Positions 53,964 through 62,389 of a stretch of DNA of 64,000 nt are shown here, piece by piece (position 1 is the first letter of the stretch; each line of letters starts with the position of its first letter). The notes below the pieces were generated by a model that worked only from the letters and a program-made list of their open reading frames with translations, did not search any database and was not told the DNA's origin. The stretch spans positions 40,371-104,370 of the forward strand of contig JAQVVM010000006.1 in assembly GCA_028698995.1 (NCBI GenBank), written 5' to 3'. The DNA is from Bacteroidales bacterium (GTDB taxonomy: Bacteria; Bacteroidota; Bacteroidia; Bacteroidales; PXBB01). The position numbers and the translations under genes are program-made.

Positions 53964-54596
53964 CTATTTCACTAAAAATACTTTGTTATCTTTTTCTTTA
54001 CATTTTTTTAAGAGTGCTTGTTTTCTTTCTTTATATTCCTCATCCTGAAGGCTTTTGAGAATATCCATGCACCTGTCAAACTGTCCTAAATTACGATACA
54101 ACTCAGCAATGAATACCCTTTCATTATCATATTCTCCTTTAAATAGTTCTATCAATCTCACACAATTGTTCTGATAAAGAGACTTCATATGCTGATTTCC
54201 AAGCAACTCACTATCTTTCAGTAATTTCTGATTAAAAACCCACCATAACCTTTGCCTTATATAGAACTCTTCATCTTCATTTCTGTACAGAGAATTTTCA
54301 ATCACATAAATCAAATCTTCAAGATACAAATGAGAAACCGATGCTGCCTGTTCAAATGCTTCATTAATCGGATCATTAAAGTCATAAGTACCAACAAGGT
54401 TTTGTTCATCGAGCCAGAAAATCTGACGGCACTCAGTACATAATGTAATTTTAGGAATATCAGGCATCATGGGTGCAAACATATTGCCATCAGAATAAAT
54501 CATAGCACCGAATGTGTTACCACTCATCAGGCTCATTTGCTGGTGAAGGGTATTGCACTTCGGGCATTTATAAATATAATTTGGTCCGGGTAACAT
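53964..54596 (-). CDS. Zinc-ribbon protein of unknown function
   Basis: The 210-residue cytosolic protein opens with two CxxC pairs (YKCPKCNTLH at residues 10-13 and TLCTECRQIFW at about 52-55), a probable zinc ribbon similar in layout to CpXC-type domains. The C-terminal half is helical, with a repeated tetratrico-like pattern (YDNERVFIAELYRNLGQFDRCMDILKSLQ). It is upstream of the flavoprotein gene in the same operon. No function can be assigned. Confidence 0.72.
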   Translation of the reverse strand: MLPGPNYIYKCPKCNTLHQQMSLMSGNTFGAMIYSDGNMFAPMMPDIPKITLCTECRQIFWLDEQNLVGTYDFNDPINEAFEQAASVSHLYLEDLIYVIENSLYRNEDEEFYIRQRLWWVFNQKLLKDSELLGNQHMKSLYQNNCVRLIELFKGEYDNERVFIAELYRNLGQFDRCMDILKSLQDEEYKERKQALLKKCKEKDNKVFLVK

Positions 54597-54698
54597 TTTT
54601 TACAATTTCAATGTGTATTCATTTTTGGTAAAATTAAATAAAATTAGGAATCTGTTATATCAAATTTTCAAATATTGATTTTCAAGAAGTAATTTGAA

Positions 54699-54706
54699 TA
54701 AATTTG
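54699..54706 (+). promoter_or_regulatory. -7 element of the methyltransferase gene
   Basis: TAAATTTG lies 22 bp upstream of ATG 54728. It covers the TTG at 54704, an alternative start codon that is therefore unlikely to be used. Confidence 0.6.
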
Positions 54707-54727
54707 TCTCTTAAAACAAAAAAAGCT

Positions 54728-55498
54728 ATGAACAAAAAGCAGTGGTACGAGGAACTTTTTGAGAATTACGGCCAAAAATACGACAATGAATGTTTCGTCC
54801 AAGGCACAAAGGGTGAGTGTGATTTTCTTGAAAAAGAATTTGGGTTTGACAAAACCTTAAAAATTCTTGACATAGGCTGTGGAACGGGTCGTCATGCAAT
54901 TGAACTGACAAAAAGAGGTTATACCGTTACAGGTATTGATTTATCCGAATCCCAACTGACAAGAGCCAGAGAAAAAGCATCTAAAGAAAATTTGAAGATA
55001 GAATTCTTGAAACATGATGCACGCGATTTGCCATTCAATAATCGGTTTGATGCTGCTATTATGCTTTGTGAAGGAGGATTTCCCCTGATGGAAACCGATG
55101 AAATGAATTTTGAAATCCTTAAAAGTGCAAGCCACTCCCTGAAACCTAAAGCCAAATTCATTTTTACCACTCTTAACGGGCTTTTTCCATTATTTCATTC
55201 AATAAATCGTTTTCACGAATCAAATGATAAAATTGAAGAAGGTGCTACCTATAACAGCACAAACTTTGACCTTATGACATTCAGAGATTATAATGTCACT
55301 TCAATAACTGATGATAATGGTTGTAATAAAGAACTTGAATGTAATGAAAGGTACTATGTGCCATGCGAGATTAGCTGGCTTTTAAAATCACTGGGTTTCT
55401 CGAAAATTGAAATCTTCGGAGCTCAAATTGGCAAATATTCAAGAGAAGATAAATTAAAAACTGATGATTTTGAAATGTTGGTTGTTGCAGAAAAATAA
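54728..55498 (+). CDS. Class I SAM-dependent methyltransferase
   Basis: I place the start at ATG 54728 (256 residues), because the TTG at 54704 lies inside the promoter. The SAM-binding motif I is ILDIGCGTGRHAIEL, followed by GYTVTGIDLSESQLTRA (motif II, acidic end of strand 2), and FDAAIMLCEGGFPLM as motif IV. It is a Methyltransf_25-type enzyme acting on a small molecule or unknown target. It lies 9 bp before a T9SS gene, but a functional link is not obvious. Confidence 0.88.
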   Translation: MNKKQWYEELFENYGQKYDNECFVQGTKGECDFLEKEFGFDKTLKILDIGCGTGRHAIELTKRGYTVTGIDLSESQLTRAREKASKENLKIEFLKHDARDLPFNNRFDAAIMLCEGGFPLMETDEMNFEILKSASHSLKPKAKFIFTTLNGLFPLFHSINRFHESNDKIEEGATYNSTNFDLMTFRDYNVTSITDDNGCNKELECNERYYVPCEISWLLKSLGFSKIEIFGAQIGKYSREDKLKTDDFEMLVVAEK

Positions 55499-55507
55499 GT
55501 TCATTGC

Positions 55508-56743
55508 ATGATAAATCTAAAATATATTTTTCTTATTTCATTTTTATTATTTTTTGCCACTTCAGAAGCGCAAATTTCCGGTTGCACAGACCCTTTAGCA
55601 ACAAATTTCAATGCACTTGCAACACAAAATGACGGCAGTTGTGTTTATGGAATTGTAACATTAAGCCCTGTTTCAGATTTGGATTTGCCACAAATTATGG
55701 AGGAAACATCCGGTTTGATCTTGTGGAACAATTGGTTTTGGACATTTAATGATGATTCAGACTCCAATCTTTATGCTTTTGACACACTTACGATTAATCA
55801 ATTTCACACTTACCCCTTATCCGGAACTGGCAACATTGACTGGGAAGAAATTTCCCATGACAACGATTATATTTACATAGGTGATTTTGGCAACAACACC
55901 AATGGGAACAGAACTGACCTTAAAATACTGAGAATAGAAAAAAACTCATTGCTCCTACAAGCTCCGGTGATTGACACAATCTCCTTTACTTACAGCACCC
56001 AGACAGATTTCACTCCTACCGGAATGAACAATACCGACTTTGATTGCGAGGCCTTCATTATTTCGTCAGACAGTATATACCTATTTACAAAGCAATGGAT
56101 AAGCAACAAAACAGATTTGTTTGTGTTACCCAAAACCCCAGGCAATCATTTGGCCATGTATAAAGCCACACTCGATGTACAGGGCATGATTACGGGTGCT
56201 GTTTTCAAAGAAGCTGAAAGACTTATTGCATTAAGTGGATACACCAATTACCTTCAACCATTTGTTTATTTGCTTTACGATTATAATAATACCGATTTCA
56301 GCAGCGGAAACAAGCGAAAAATTTATTTAAACCTTTCAATGCATCAGGTTGAAGGAATTACGACAAGAGATGGTTTAACTTTCTTTATCACCAACGAGAA
56401 ATATGTGCATACCTCTAATACCATCCTGCAAAAATTTCACACCCTCGATTTAAGTGCATATCTGTCAAATTACCTCAACAATTCAGCAACAAATGATTAT
56501 TTCTTAGACGAAAGCAAGGTTCTGGTGTACCCTAATCCGGCTGAAAGCCATATCACATTGGTAAAGAAGAACTTTAGCAAAGAAGTCCAGTTTAAAATTC
56601 TGAACATGCAGGGTAGATTGATTCAGAAAGGTATCCTAAACAATATCGAAACAGACATAGATATAGAGCACTATGACCCAGGGGTATATATACTTATTAT
56701 TACAGGGAATCAATTTCAGGTGGAAAGAATCATCAAAATTTAA
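55508..56743 (+). CDS. Secreted protein with propeller-like domain and T9SS sorting domain
   Basis: The 411-residue protein has a signal peptide (MINLKYIFLISFLLFFATSEAQ), then the Bacteroidota surface motif GCTDPLATNFNALATQNDGSCVYG. The central part (about 55-320) is beta-rich, with YIYIGDFGNNTNGNR and a repeated pattern compatible with a beta-propeller. The last 75 residues form a T9SS sorting domain (VYPNPAESHITLV, YDPGVYILIITG). It is an extracellular or surface protein; no catalytic residues are recognised. Confidence 0.82.
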   Translation: MINLKYIFLISFLLFFATSEAQISGCTDPLATNFNALATQNDGSCVYGIVTLSPVSDLDLPQIMEETSGLILWNNWFWTFNDDSDSNLYAFDTLTINQFHTYPLSGTGNIDWEEISHDNDYIYIGDFGNNTNGNRTDLKILRIEKNSLLLQAPVIDTISFTYSTQTDFTPTGMNNTDFDCEAFIISSDSIYLFTKQWISNKTDLFVLPKTPGNHLAMYKATLDVQGMITGAVFKEAERLIALSGYTNYLQPFVYLLYDYNNTDFSSGNKRKIYLNLSMHQVEGITTRDGLTFFITNEKYVHTSNTILQKFHTLDLSAYLSNYLNNSATNDYFLDESKVLVYPNPAESHITLVKKNFSKEVQFKILNMQGRLIQKGILNNIETDIDIEHYDPGVYILIITGNQFQVERIIKI

Positions 56744-56856
56744 AGTGAAAATTATAATCATCTGAAAATTACTTTATGATATTTATTAAAAGAAAGATGT
56801 ATGCTTAAATCAATTAAAAACCATCAATAAAATTCCAGAAAAAAACATAAGATAAA
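56744..56856. other. Spacer upstream of the TonB receptor promoter
   Basis: AT-rich sequence between the T9SS gene stop and the phased TTAA repeats; nothing further is seen. Confidence 0.3.
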
Positions 56857-56913
56857 CTTAAGTATTAATTAATATTGAGTTAACACACAAGAAATGTAGG
56901 TAAGGTAATTTTG
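56857..56913 (+). promoter_or_regulatory. Pho-box-like direct repeats and promoter of the TonB receptor gene
   Basis: TTAA cores start at 56858, 56869 and 56880, exactly 11 bp apart, and the -7 element TAATTTTG is at 56906-56913, 26 bp after the last core. This spacing is that of binding sites for PhoB/OmpR-type response regulators (TTAACA-type boxes of Bacillus PhoP, PyTTAAPyPy boxes of cyanobacteria). Confidence 0.72.
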
Positions 56914-56948
56914 CAAAATCAAATAAAGATCGAGCATAATTATTTTAT

Positions 56949-59711
56949 ATGAAAACCCAAGCTGAAAGAATTATTATTATCATACTCTTTTCTGCCCTTT
57001 TAAATATTCCATTCAAAATCAAAGCCCAAACCGGTAGTATAAAAGGCACCATTAAAGAATTAAACTCTACTGAATTAATTACAGGAGCAAATGTTATCAT
57101 TGAAGGCACGAACATAGGTTCCAGCAGCGATTTCGATGGCAATTTTGAAATTAAAGGATTAGTCCCCGGCACTTACACAATTCAGGTTTCATTTATTTCT
57201 TACGCTTCTCAGACCATACCCAATATCCTTGTAGCAGCCAATAATGCAACAGAAGTAAATATTGAGCTTGAACCTGTTACCCAGAATCTTGAAACTGTTA
57301 ATATTGTGGCAACCGCCATCAGAGACAGGGAAAGCTATCTTCTAATGGAACAAAGAAAAGCATCCGGAATTGTACAGCATATAGGTGCTCAGGAATTATC
57401 ACGCAAGGGCATCGGCGATGTGGCAACAGCAGTAACAAAAGTAACGGGTATTTCAAAAATTGAAGGCAGTAACGATGTGTATGTTAGAGGCTTGGGCGAC
57501 AGGTATAATTCCACTTCATTTAACGGTTTACCTATGCCTTCAAATAATCCCGAACAGAAAAACATAGCACTCGAGTTATTTACTACAGATATTATTGAGT
57601 TTATTACAATTGATAAAGTTTACAACAACCGCATATATGGTGATTTTGCCGGAGGTAATGTGGATATAATTTCAAAAGACTTTTCCGGAGAGAGTTTCCT
57701 TAAAATTGATCTGGGTTCCGATTTAAACTCAGCCTCAATTAGTAATAAAGCCTTACCACTTAAGGAAGGCCCTGACTATTTTGGGTTTTACACAACCACC
57801 CCACCCCAGACACTGTCTGAATTTGATTTTGATAACAACTTAAACCCTGTTTCTAAAACACCTCTGGGTGCAAACTTCGGAATCTCAGGCGGACACAAAC
57901 ACCAAATAGGAATACAAAGCGAAATAAACTTTTATGCAAGTCTCAATTTCGGGAACGATTACTCTGTTAAAGAAGGTGTTGCTTTTGGTGCGATAAACAG
58001 TTCAGGCATACCACATAAAGACTTCAGAATGAAAACGTATGCATACAATACGAACTCAACTGCTATGATAAATTTGGGATATAAAATGAACAGAAATCAT
58101 AAGGTCTTTTACAATCTTGTATTAATCAATTCCAGTGAGAACTCAAATGAAGAATACGTTGGGACAATCATAGATATCGCAGATAATGGTAATGGATATT
58201 TAAACATAAAAACCTACGAAAAAAACACCATATTTATCAATCAGCTTTTAGGCAAACACCATCTTAACCCACATGCAGGTTTTGATTGGGGTTTTTCTTA
58301 CAATACCATCACCAGTGATGTTCCTGATCGCTTCCAAAATACCTTTCGTATGATTGAAAATGGGAACTATCTTTTTGGACAGAACCAGATTACTGATAAT
58401 CACAGGTATTTTCACTATCTTAAAGAAAACGAATTGGCTGGAAATTTGGCTTTTGAATACAAACTCTTACCCCTTTCGGACAATGTATTTAAGCTTAAGT
58501 TTACATTAGGCCTGACAGGAAGATATAAAGCAAGGGAATTTGAGGCTACACAATTTAATTTCAGAATTTTATCGGTTTCCAGAAACACTGTTGTTGATCC
58601 TGATAATCTGTCATTGTTCTTTAATCAACAAAATTTGGACAACAACTTTTTCAGAATCGAAACATTCAGAGGCAATTCCCAAGTGCCATTTGCTTTAAAC
58701 CCTCAAGTTTATGGTGGTTCTCAAGTAATACAAGGTGGTTACTTAACTACTGAATACAATTTCAGTCCAAAATTCTCTTCTTTGATTGGTTTGAGAGCAG
58801 AGTACATTTATCAGGAAGTTTATTGGAATACGCAATTAGACCCGAGTGATAAAAGCGACTATTTTGAAAAAATTTCATTTCTCCCCAGTTTTTCATCACG
58901 TTATGAAATTAATGACAAACAAAATCTGCGTATAGGGGCAAGTAAGACTTATACACTGCCACAGTTTAAAGAACGCGCCATGTTCATTTTTGAAGAAGTA
59001 ACACAGGTAAAAATCGGGAACCCCGATATATATCCTTCCGATAATTACAACCTTGATATTAAATGGGAGTTTTTTCCTAAATCTGGAGAAGTATTATCAT
59101 TGGGTTCTTTTGGAAAATACATTTTGAACCCTATCAATGAATTTGCCATCACTTCTGCTACCAACGACATTTCCTTTCTGAATACAGGGAATTGGGGTTA
59201 TGTTGCTGGTTTGGAATTTGAAGTTCGAAAAACTCTTTTGGATCTTGATAATTCTAAAATCTTTGCAGGTTTTAATACATCTTATATGCATACCGAACAA
59301 GAATTGAATTCTGAAAAAGTGCAAGAAGAAACCATATTCATGGTTAATTTTACACATGAGAAAGCCAGATTTACGGGAGCTTCCGATTTATTGATGAATG
59401 CAGACCTAACGTATTTATTTAATTGGAAAAATGAAAAAAATAACCTTATGGCAACTGTATCCTACAGTTACTTCTCCGACAGAATCTATGCCATAGGAAC
59501 CAATAACAGGGGAAACATAATTGAAAGACCCTTTAACTCACTTGACTTGATTTTAAAATCAGAATTTAAAAAGTTATCCCTGAGCTTAAGTTTCAAAAAC
59601 CTCCTAAATCCACCCGTTGAAAGATATCAGGCAAATGAGAACAGCGATGCTTTGGTTATTTCCTATAAAAAAGGAATTTTTGTAGGATTTGGAATAAGTT
59701 ATAAGTTTTAA
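56949..59711 (+). CDS. TonB-dependent outer-membrane receptor
   Basis: The 920-residue protein has a signal peptide (residues 1-26), a carboxypeptidase-regulatory-like beta-sandwich (QTGSIKGTIKELNSTELITGANVIIEG.. to SFISYASQTI, about 27-110), a plug (VQHIGAQELSRKGIGDVATAVTKVTGISK, YVRGLGDRYNSTSFNG), and a 22-strand-type barrel ending in the outer-membrane signal FVGFGISYKF. It imports a bulky or scarce ligand using TonB/ExbBD energy. Pho-box-like promoter repeats and the two following genes with the same boxes suggest a phosphate-containing ligand or organophosphate. No SusD gene follows. Confidence 0.9.
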   Translation: MKTQAERIIIIILFSALLNIPFKIKAQTGSIKGTIKELNSTELITGANVIIEGTNIGSSSDFDGNFEIKGLVPGTYTIQVSFISYASQTIPNILVAANNATEVNIELEPVTQNLETVNIVATAIRDRESYLLMEQRKASGIVQHIGAQELSRKGIGDVATAVTKVTGISKIEGSNDVYVRGLGDRYNSTSFNGLPMPSNNPEQKNIALELFTTDIIEFITIDKVYNNRIYGDFAGGNVDIISKDFSGESFLKIDLGSDLNSASISNKALPLKEGPDYFGFYTTTPPQTLSEFDFDNNLNPVSKTPLGANFGISGGHKHQIGIQSEINFYASLNFGNDYSVKEGVAFGAINSSGIPHKDFRMKTYAYNTNSTAMINLGYKMNRNHKVFYNLVLINSSENSNEEYVGTIIDIADNGNGYLNIKTYEKNTIFINQLLGKHHLNPHAGFDWGFSYNTITSDVPDRFQNTFRMIENGNYLFGQNQITDNHRYFHYLKENELAGNLAFEYKLLPLSDNVFKLKFTLGLTGRYKAREFEATQFNFRILSVSRNTVVDPDNLSLFFNQQNLDNNFFRIETFRGNSQVPFALNPQVYGGSQVIQGGYLTTEYNFSPKFSSLIGLRAEYIYQEVYWNTQLDPSDKSDYFEKISFLPSFSSRYEINDKQNLRIGASKTYTLPQFKERAMFIFEEVTQVKIGNPDIYPSDNYNLDIKWEFFPKSGEVLSLGSFGKYILNPINEFAITSATNDISFLNTGNWGYVAGLEFEVRKTLLDLDNSKIFAGFNTSYMHTEQELNSEKVQEETIFMVNFTHEKARFTGASDLLMNADLTYLFNWKNEKNNLMATVSYSYFSDRIYAIGTNNRGNIIERPFNSLDLILKSEFKKLSLSLSFKNLLNPPVERYQANENSDALVISYKKGIFVGFGISYKF

Positions 59712-59769
59712 TAAATGATTTTAACCTAAGATTAATTCCTTGGTTAATACCTTTTAAAATTCATTTTCG

Positions 59770-59858
59770 TTAACATTTTCTTAACCTTTAATCTTTGATT
59801 AATTAATAATTCAATAATATTAACTTAACGGCTATGTCTATGATTGAAATTAATTTTG
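59770..59858 (+). promoter_or_regulatory. Pho-box-like repeats and promoter of the beta-helix lipoprotein gene
   Basis: TTAA cores lie at 59770, 59781, 59803 and 59825, all on one 11-bp register (steps 0, 1, 3 and 5), ending 26 bp before the -7 element TAATTTTG at 59851-59858. Two register positions lack a core, so this site is weaker than its neighbours. Confidence 0.65.
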
Positions 59859-59886
59859 CATCGTAAACAAATAAAATTTAAAAAAA

Positions 59887-61038
59887 ATGAAAAATGAAAT
59901 TATGAAAAAAACAATGCTTACATTTTCAATTTGCATTGCATTATTTACAAGTGTTTTAACAAGTTGCAAAAAAGATGATGATACGAATCAGAATCAAACC
60001 AGCGATGTGAATCCAAATGATTTTAAAGGAGACATCAGCAAAGCAGTAACACTTGATGCAAGTAAAACATATAAATTAACAGGACTATTAAAAATAAAAT
60101 CAGGAGGCAAATTGACCATTCCGGCCGGAACCAAAATTGAAGGAGTGGGTGGCACCTCATCAGCAATTATTATTGAACAGGGAGGACAGATTTTTATCAA
60201 TGGGACATCAACAAACCCTGTTGTTATGACATCGGGTTTGGCTACAAAAGCACGTGGTGACTGGGGCGGCCTGGTTATTTGCGGCAAAGCCACTTGCAAC
60301 TCAGGTGGAGGTATGTCAGAAGTCGGAGATGTAACTTATGGAGGAGGCATTGACAATGACAATTCGGGAACTATAAGATATTTAAGAATTGAGTACTCAG
60401 GTGCAGCATTTAACAGCGAAAAAGAATACAATGGCTTATCATTATTCGGTGTTGGAAATGGTACTACCATTGAATATGTACAAGTTTTCGAAAATGCTGA
60501 TGATGGATTTGAATTTTATGGAGGAACTGTAAATGTCAGTAATATTATATCTTCGCATGTTGAAGATGATATGTTCGATTGGACTGAAGGATGGAGAGGA
60601 ACGGCAACAAATCTATACGGGAAAAATGACCTTGGTTTCGGCAACAGAGGCTTTGAAGCCGACAATTGGGAAACAGATAATGCCGCCACTCCTATATCAA
60701 ACCCAAGTATTACCAATGTGACGCTTATAGGCAGCGGCAACCAAGGTAACGAACCTCAGGGAATGGAGCTCAGAAGAGGGACTAAAGCCAATATTGATAA
60801 TGTCGTTCTTAAAAACTGGAACATAGGGGTAAGAGTTTCCGGAGATATCAGTCAGGGTTTTACAACTACCAACGATTTGAATGTTACCAATGTCAATTTT
60901 ATTGATTGTATAACTGATGTTAATGTAGGAACCATAGGCAACCCAAGTGCCATAACGACTAATACCAATGCCACCGGAGCCGGTAATGGTTTCAGTGTTC
61001 CAACATGGGCACAAGGTTGGGTTACCGGCTTAAATTAA
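59887..61038 (+). CDS. Surface lipoprotein with beta-helix domain
   Basis: The 383-residue protein (or 378 from ATG 59902) has a lipobox LTSC at Cys27 followed by KKDDD, which resembles the lipoprotein-export signal that sends Bacteroidota lipoproteins to the outer surface. The rest is rich in short beta-strand repeats with GGTSSAIIIEQGGQIFING, EYSGAAF and NGTTIEYVQVFENADDGFEFYGG, typical of a right-handed parallel beta-helix. It is 175 bp after the TonB receptor gene, with its own Pho-box-like promoter. I infer that it binds or processes the receptor's ligand at the cell surface. Confidence 0.82.
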   Translation: MKNEIMKKTMLTFSICIALFTSVLTSCKKDDDTNQNQTSDVNPNDFKGDISKAVTLDASKTYKLTGLLKIKSGGKLTIPAGTKIEGVGGTSSAIIIEQGGQIFINGTSTNPVVMTSGLATKARGDWGGLVICGKATCNSGGGMSEVGDVTYGGGIDNDNSGTIRYLRIEYSGAAFNSEKEYNGLSLFGVGNGTTIEYVQVFENADDGFEFYGGTVNVSNIISSHVEDDMFDWTEGWRGTATNLYGKNDLGFGNRGFEADNWETDNAATPISNPSITNVTLIGSGNQGNEPQGMELRRGTKANIDNVVLKNWNIGVRVSGDISQGFTTTNDLNVTNVNFIDCITDVNVGTIGNPSAITTNTNATGAGNGFSVPTWAQGWVTGLN

Positions 61039-61062
61039 TAAATATTAAACATTTCTTTCTGA

Positions 61063-61096
61063 AACAACCTACCTTTTTGGGTGGGTTGTTTTTTTT
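61063..61096 (+). terminator. Rho-independent terminator after the lipoprotein gene
   Basis: Stem AACAACCTACC / GGTGGGTTGTT (one G-T wobble), a 6-nt loop, then a run of T. It ends the lipoprotein transcript, so the following gene depends on its own promoter. Confidence 0.85.
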
Positions 61097-61133
61097 AAAC
61101 ATGATTCTTAATAAGAAAAATAATAACTATCAC

Positions 61134-61200
61134 TTAACATAAACTTAATAAAACCTTAAGTTAATCTTAATACCTTTTTAGAATCCTTGCCATACCTTTG
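61134..61200 (+). promoter_or_regulatory. Pho-box-like repeats and promoter of the small domain gene
   Basis: TTAA cores at 61134, 61145, 61156 and 61167 are perfectly 11 bp apart, each preceded by C (CTTAA), and the -7 element TACCTTTG is at 61193-61200, again 26 bp after the last core. This is the best of the three sites. Confidence 0.78.
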
Positions 61201-61225
61201 TTCTATAAATTAAAAAAACAAAACC

Positions 61226-61564
61226 ATGAAAACAGTCATTTTAATTCTTGCCCTTTTTTCTTCAACTTTATTATTTTCGGAAAATAAAAACGACAAAAAC
61301 GAAAAAGAATCAACAAAGCAGGTAAGCGGAAAAGTAACTGACAGATTAACCGGTGAAAACCTTGCAGGTGTTAAAATTGAAATACCCGGTACAGATATTA
61401 TTACTTACACAGATTTTGAGGGCAATTTTGTTTTATCTGTATCTGCACAAAATGCAGAATCGGAAATTAGCATTTCTTTCATTTCTTATGAAAGCACCAT
61501 CGTGAATATGAACAATTTTTCTGAAGACCATCCTGAAATAGAATTACTTCCGGTTTCAAGATAA
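61226..61564 (+). CDS. Stand-alone exported carboxypeptidase-regulatory-like domain
   Basis: The 112-residue protein has a signal peptide (MKTVILILALFSSTLLF) and a single CarboxypepD_reg-like beta-sandwich: VSGKVTDRLTGENLAGVKIEIPG, TYTDFEGNFVLSVS and ISISFISYESTIV. The same domain forms the N-terminal extension of the TonB receptor upstream, and SFISYES versus SFISYAS shows the likeness. It has no catalytic or receptor part. It is controlled by the best Pho-box-like site in the window, so it belongs to the same regulon. It may be a periplasmic partner or decoy for the receptor signal, but this is speculation. Confidence 0.8.
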   Translation: MKTVILILALFSSTLLFSENKNDKNEKESTKQVSGKVTDRLTGENLAGVKIEIPGTDIITYTDFEGNFVLSVSAQNAESEISISFISYESTIVNMNNFSEDHPEIELLPVSR

Positions 61565-61618
61565 AATCAGCATACTCAGAAAGAAAATCTTATTTTTGTT
61601 CATATTTAATACTAAATC

Positions 61619-62074
61619 ATGAAGTATCGTATATTTTCATTATTATTTTTTATATTATCTTTTTATAGTTTCAGCAATGCTCAGGAAATCACACAAAACG
61701 ACGGCTTTTATTATAAAGAAGGAGTTCTTTTTACCGGAATTTATGAACAAACTGATGAATTTGGCTACATAAGCGCCCGCTTATCTATAAAAAAAGGATT
61801 GCTGGATGGTGTGAGTGAAATTTTTGAAAATCGTGTTCTGATTGAAAAACGTTCTTTTCGAAAAGGCCAAAAACATGGGCCTTGGCTAAAGTTTGAAAAT
61901 GGCATTTTAATTTCTTCAGCACAGTTTCTTAAAGACAGAAAGCACGGCAAGTGGAGTATCTGGGATTCAAACGGTACATTAAGATACGAAATGTTCTATA
62001 AAAAAGGGAAAAAGGTCGGAATATGGAAAATGTGGAATGAAAACGGTGTCCTAATCAGTGAAAAACCATACTAA
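61619..62074 (+). CDS. Exported MORN-repeat (YwqK-like) protein
   Basis: The 151-residue protein has a signal peptide (MKYRIFSLLFFILSFYSFSNAQ) followed by about four MORN-like repeats (FRKGQKHGPWLKFENG, FLKDRKHGKWSIWDSNG, YKKGKKVGIWKMWNENG), as in YwqK-type antitoxin-like proteins of Bacteroidota. Such repeats bind membranes or other proteins. It follows the small domain gene by 55 bp without a clear promoter and may be read from it. No specific role is known. Confidence 0.82.
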   Translation: MKYRIFSLLFFILSFYSFSNAQEITQNDGFYYKEGVLFTGIYEQTDEFGYISARLSIKKGLLDGVSEIFENRVLIEKRSFRKGQKHGPWLKFENGILISSAQFLKDRKHGKWSIWDSNGTLRYEMFYKKGKKVGIWKMWNENGVLISEKPY

Positions 62075-62389
62075 ATCAAATCGAAATTTCCTCTCTTCTC
62101 AGATTCAAAACTAGAAGGTTGTAATTATACAACACCCATCCTTTAACTTTCTAAAAATAAATGCGTATTTTTGACATTTTTTGGGAGCATCCTACGGATG
62201 AGTTCAACTTTTGCAGCACACACAGCAATGCTTAGCTCAATTGCGGCCTGATAAGGAGTAGAAACTTTGAAGTTTTAAAATTTTCTGGTGGCTTGAAACA
62301 TTTGAGGTTGAAAATTTGTAAATGCGCTTGACCGTAAGATATTTAAAAAAATAAACGATATTTTGACAATTAAGAACAAATAACAGAAT
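62075..62389. other. Intergenic stretch with a degenerate copy of promoter repeat A
   Basis: About 62131-62196 resembles repeat A (AACACCCATC, CTTTCTAAAAATAAAT, TATTTTTGACATTTTT, GGGAGC.TCCTACGG). The -7 element TATTTTTG is intact at 62166-62173, but the TTTTTG of the -33 element has become TTTAAC. No gene is present. Confidence 0.5.
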
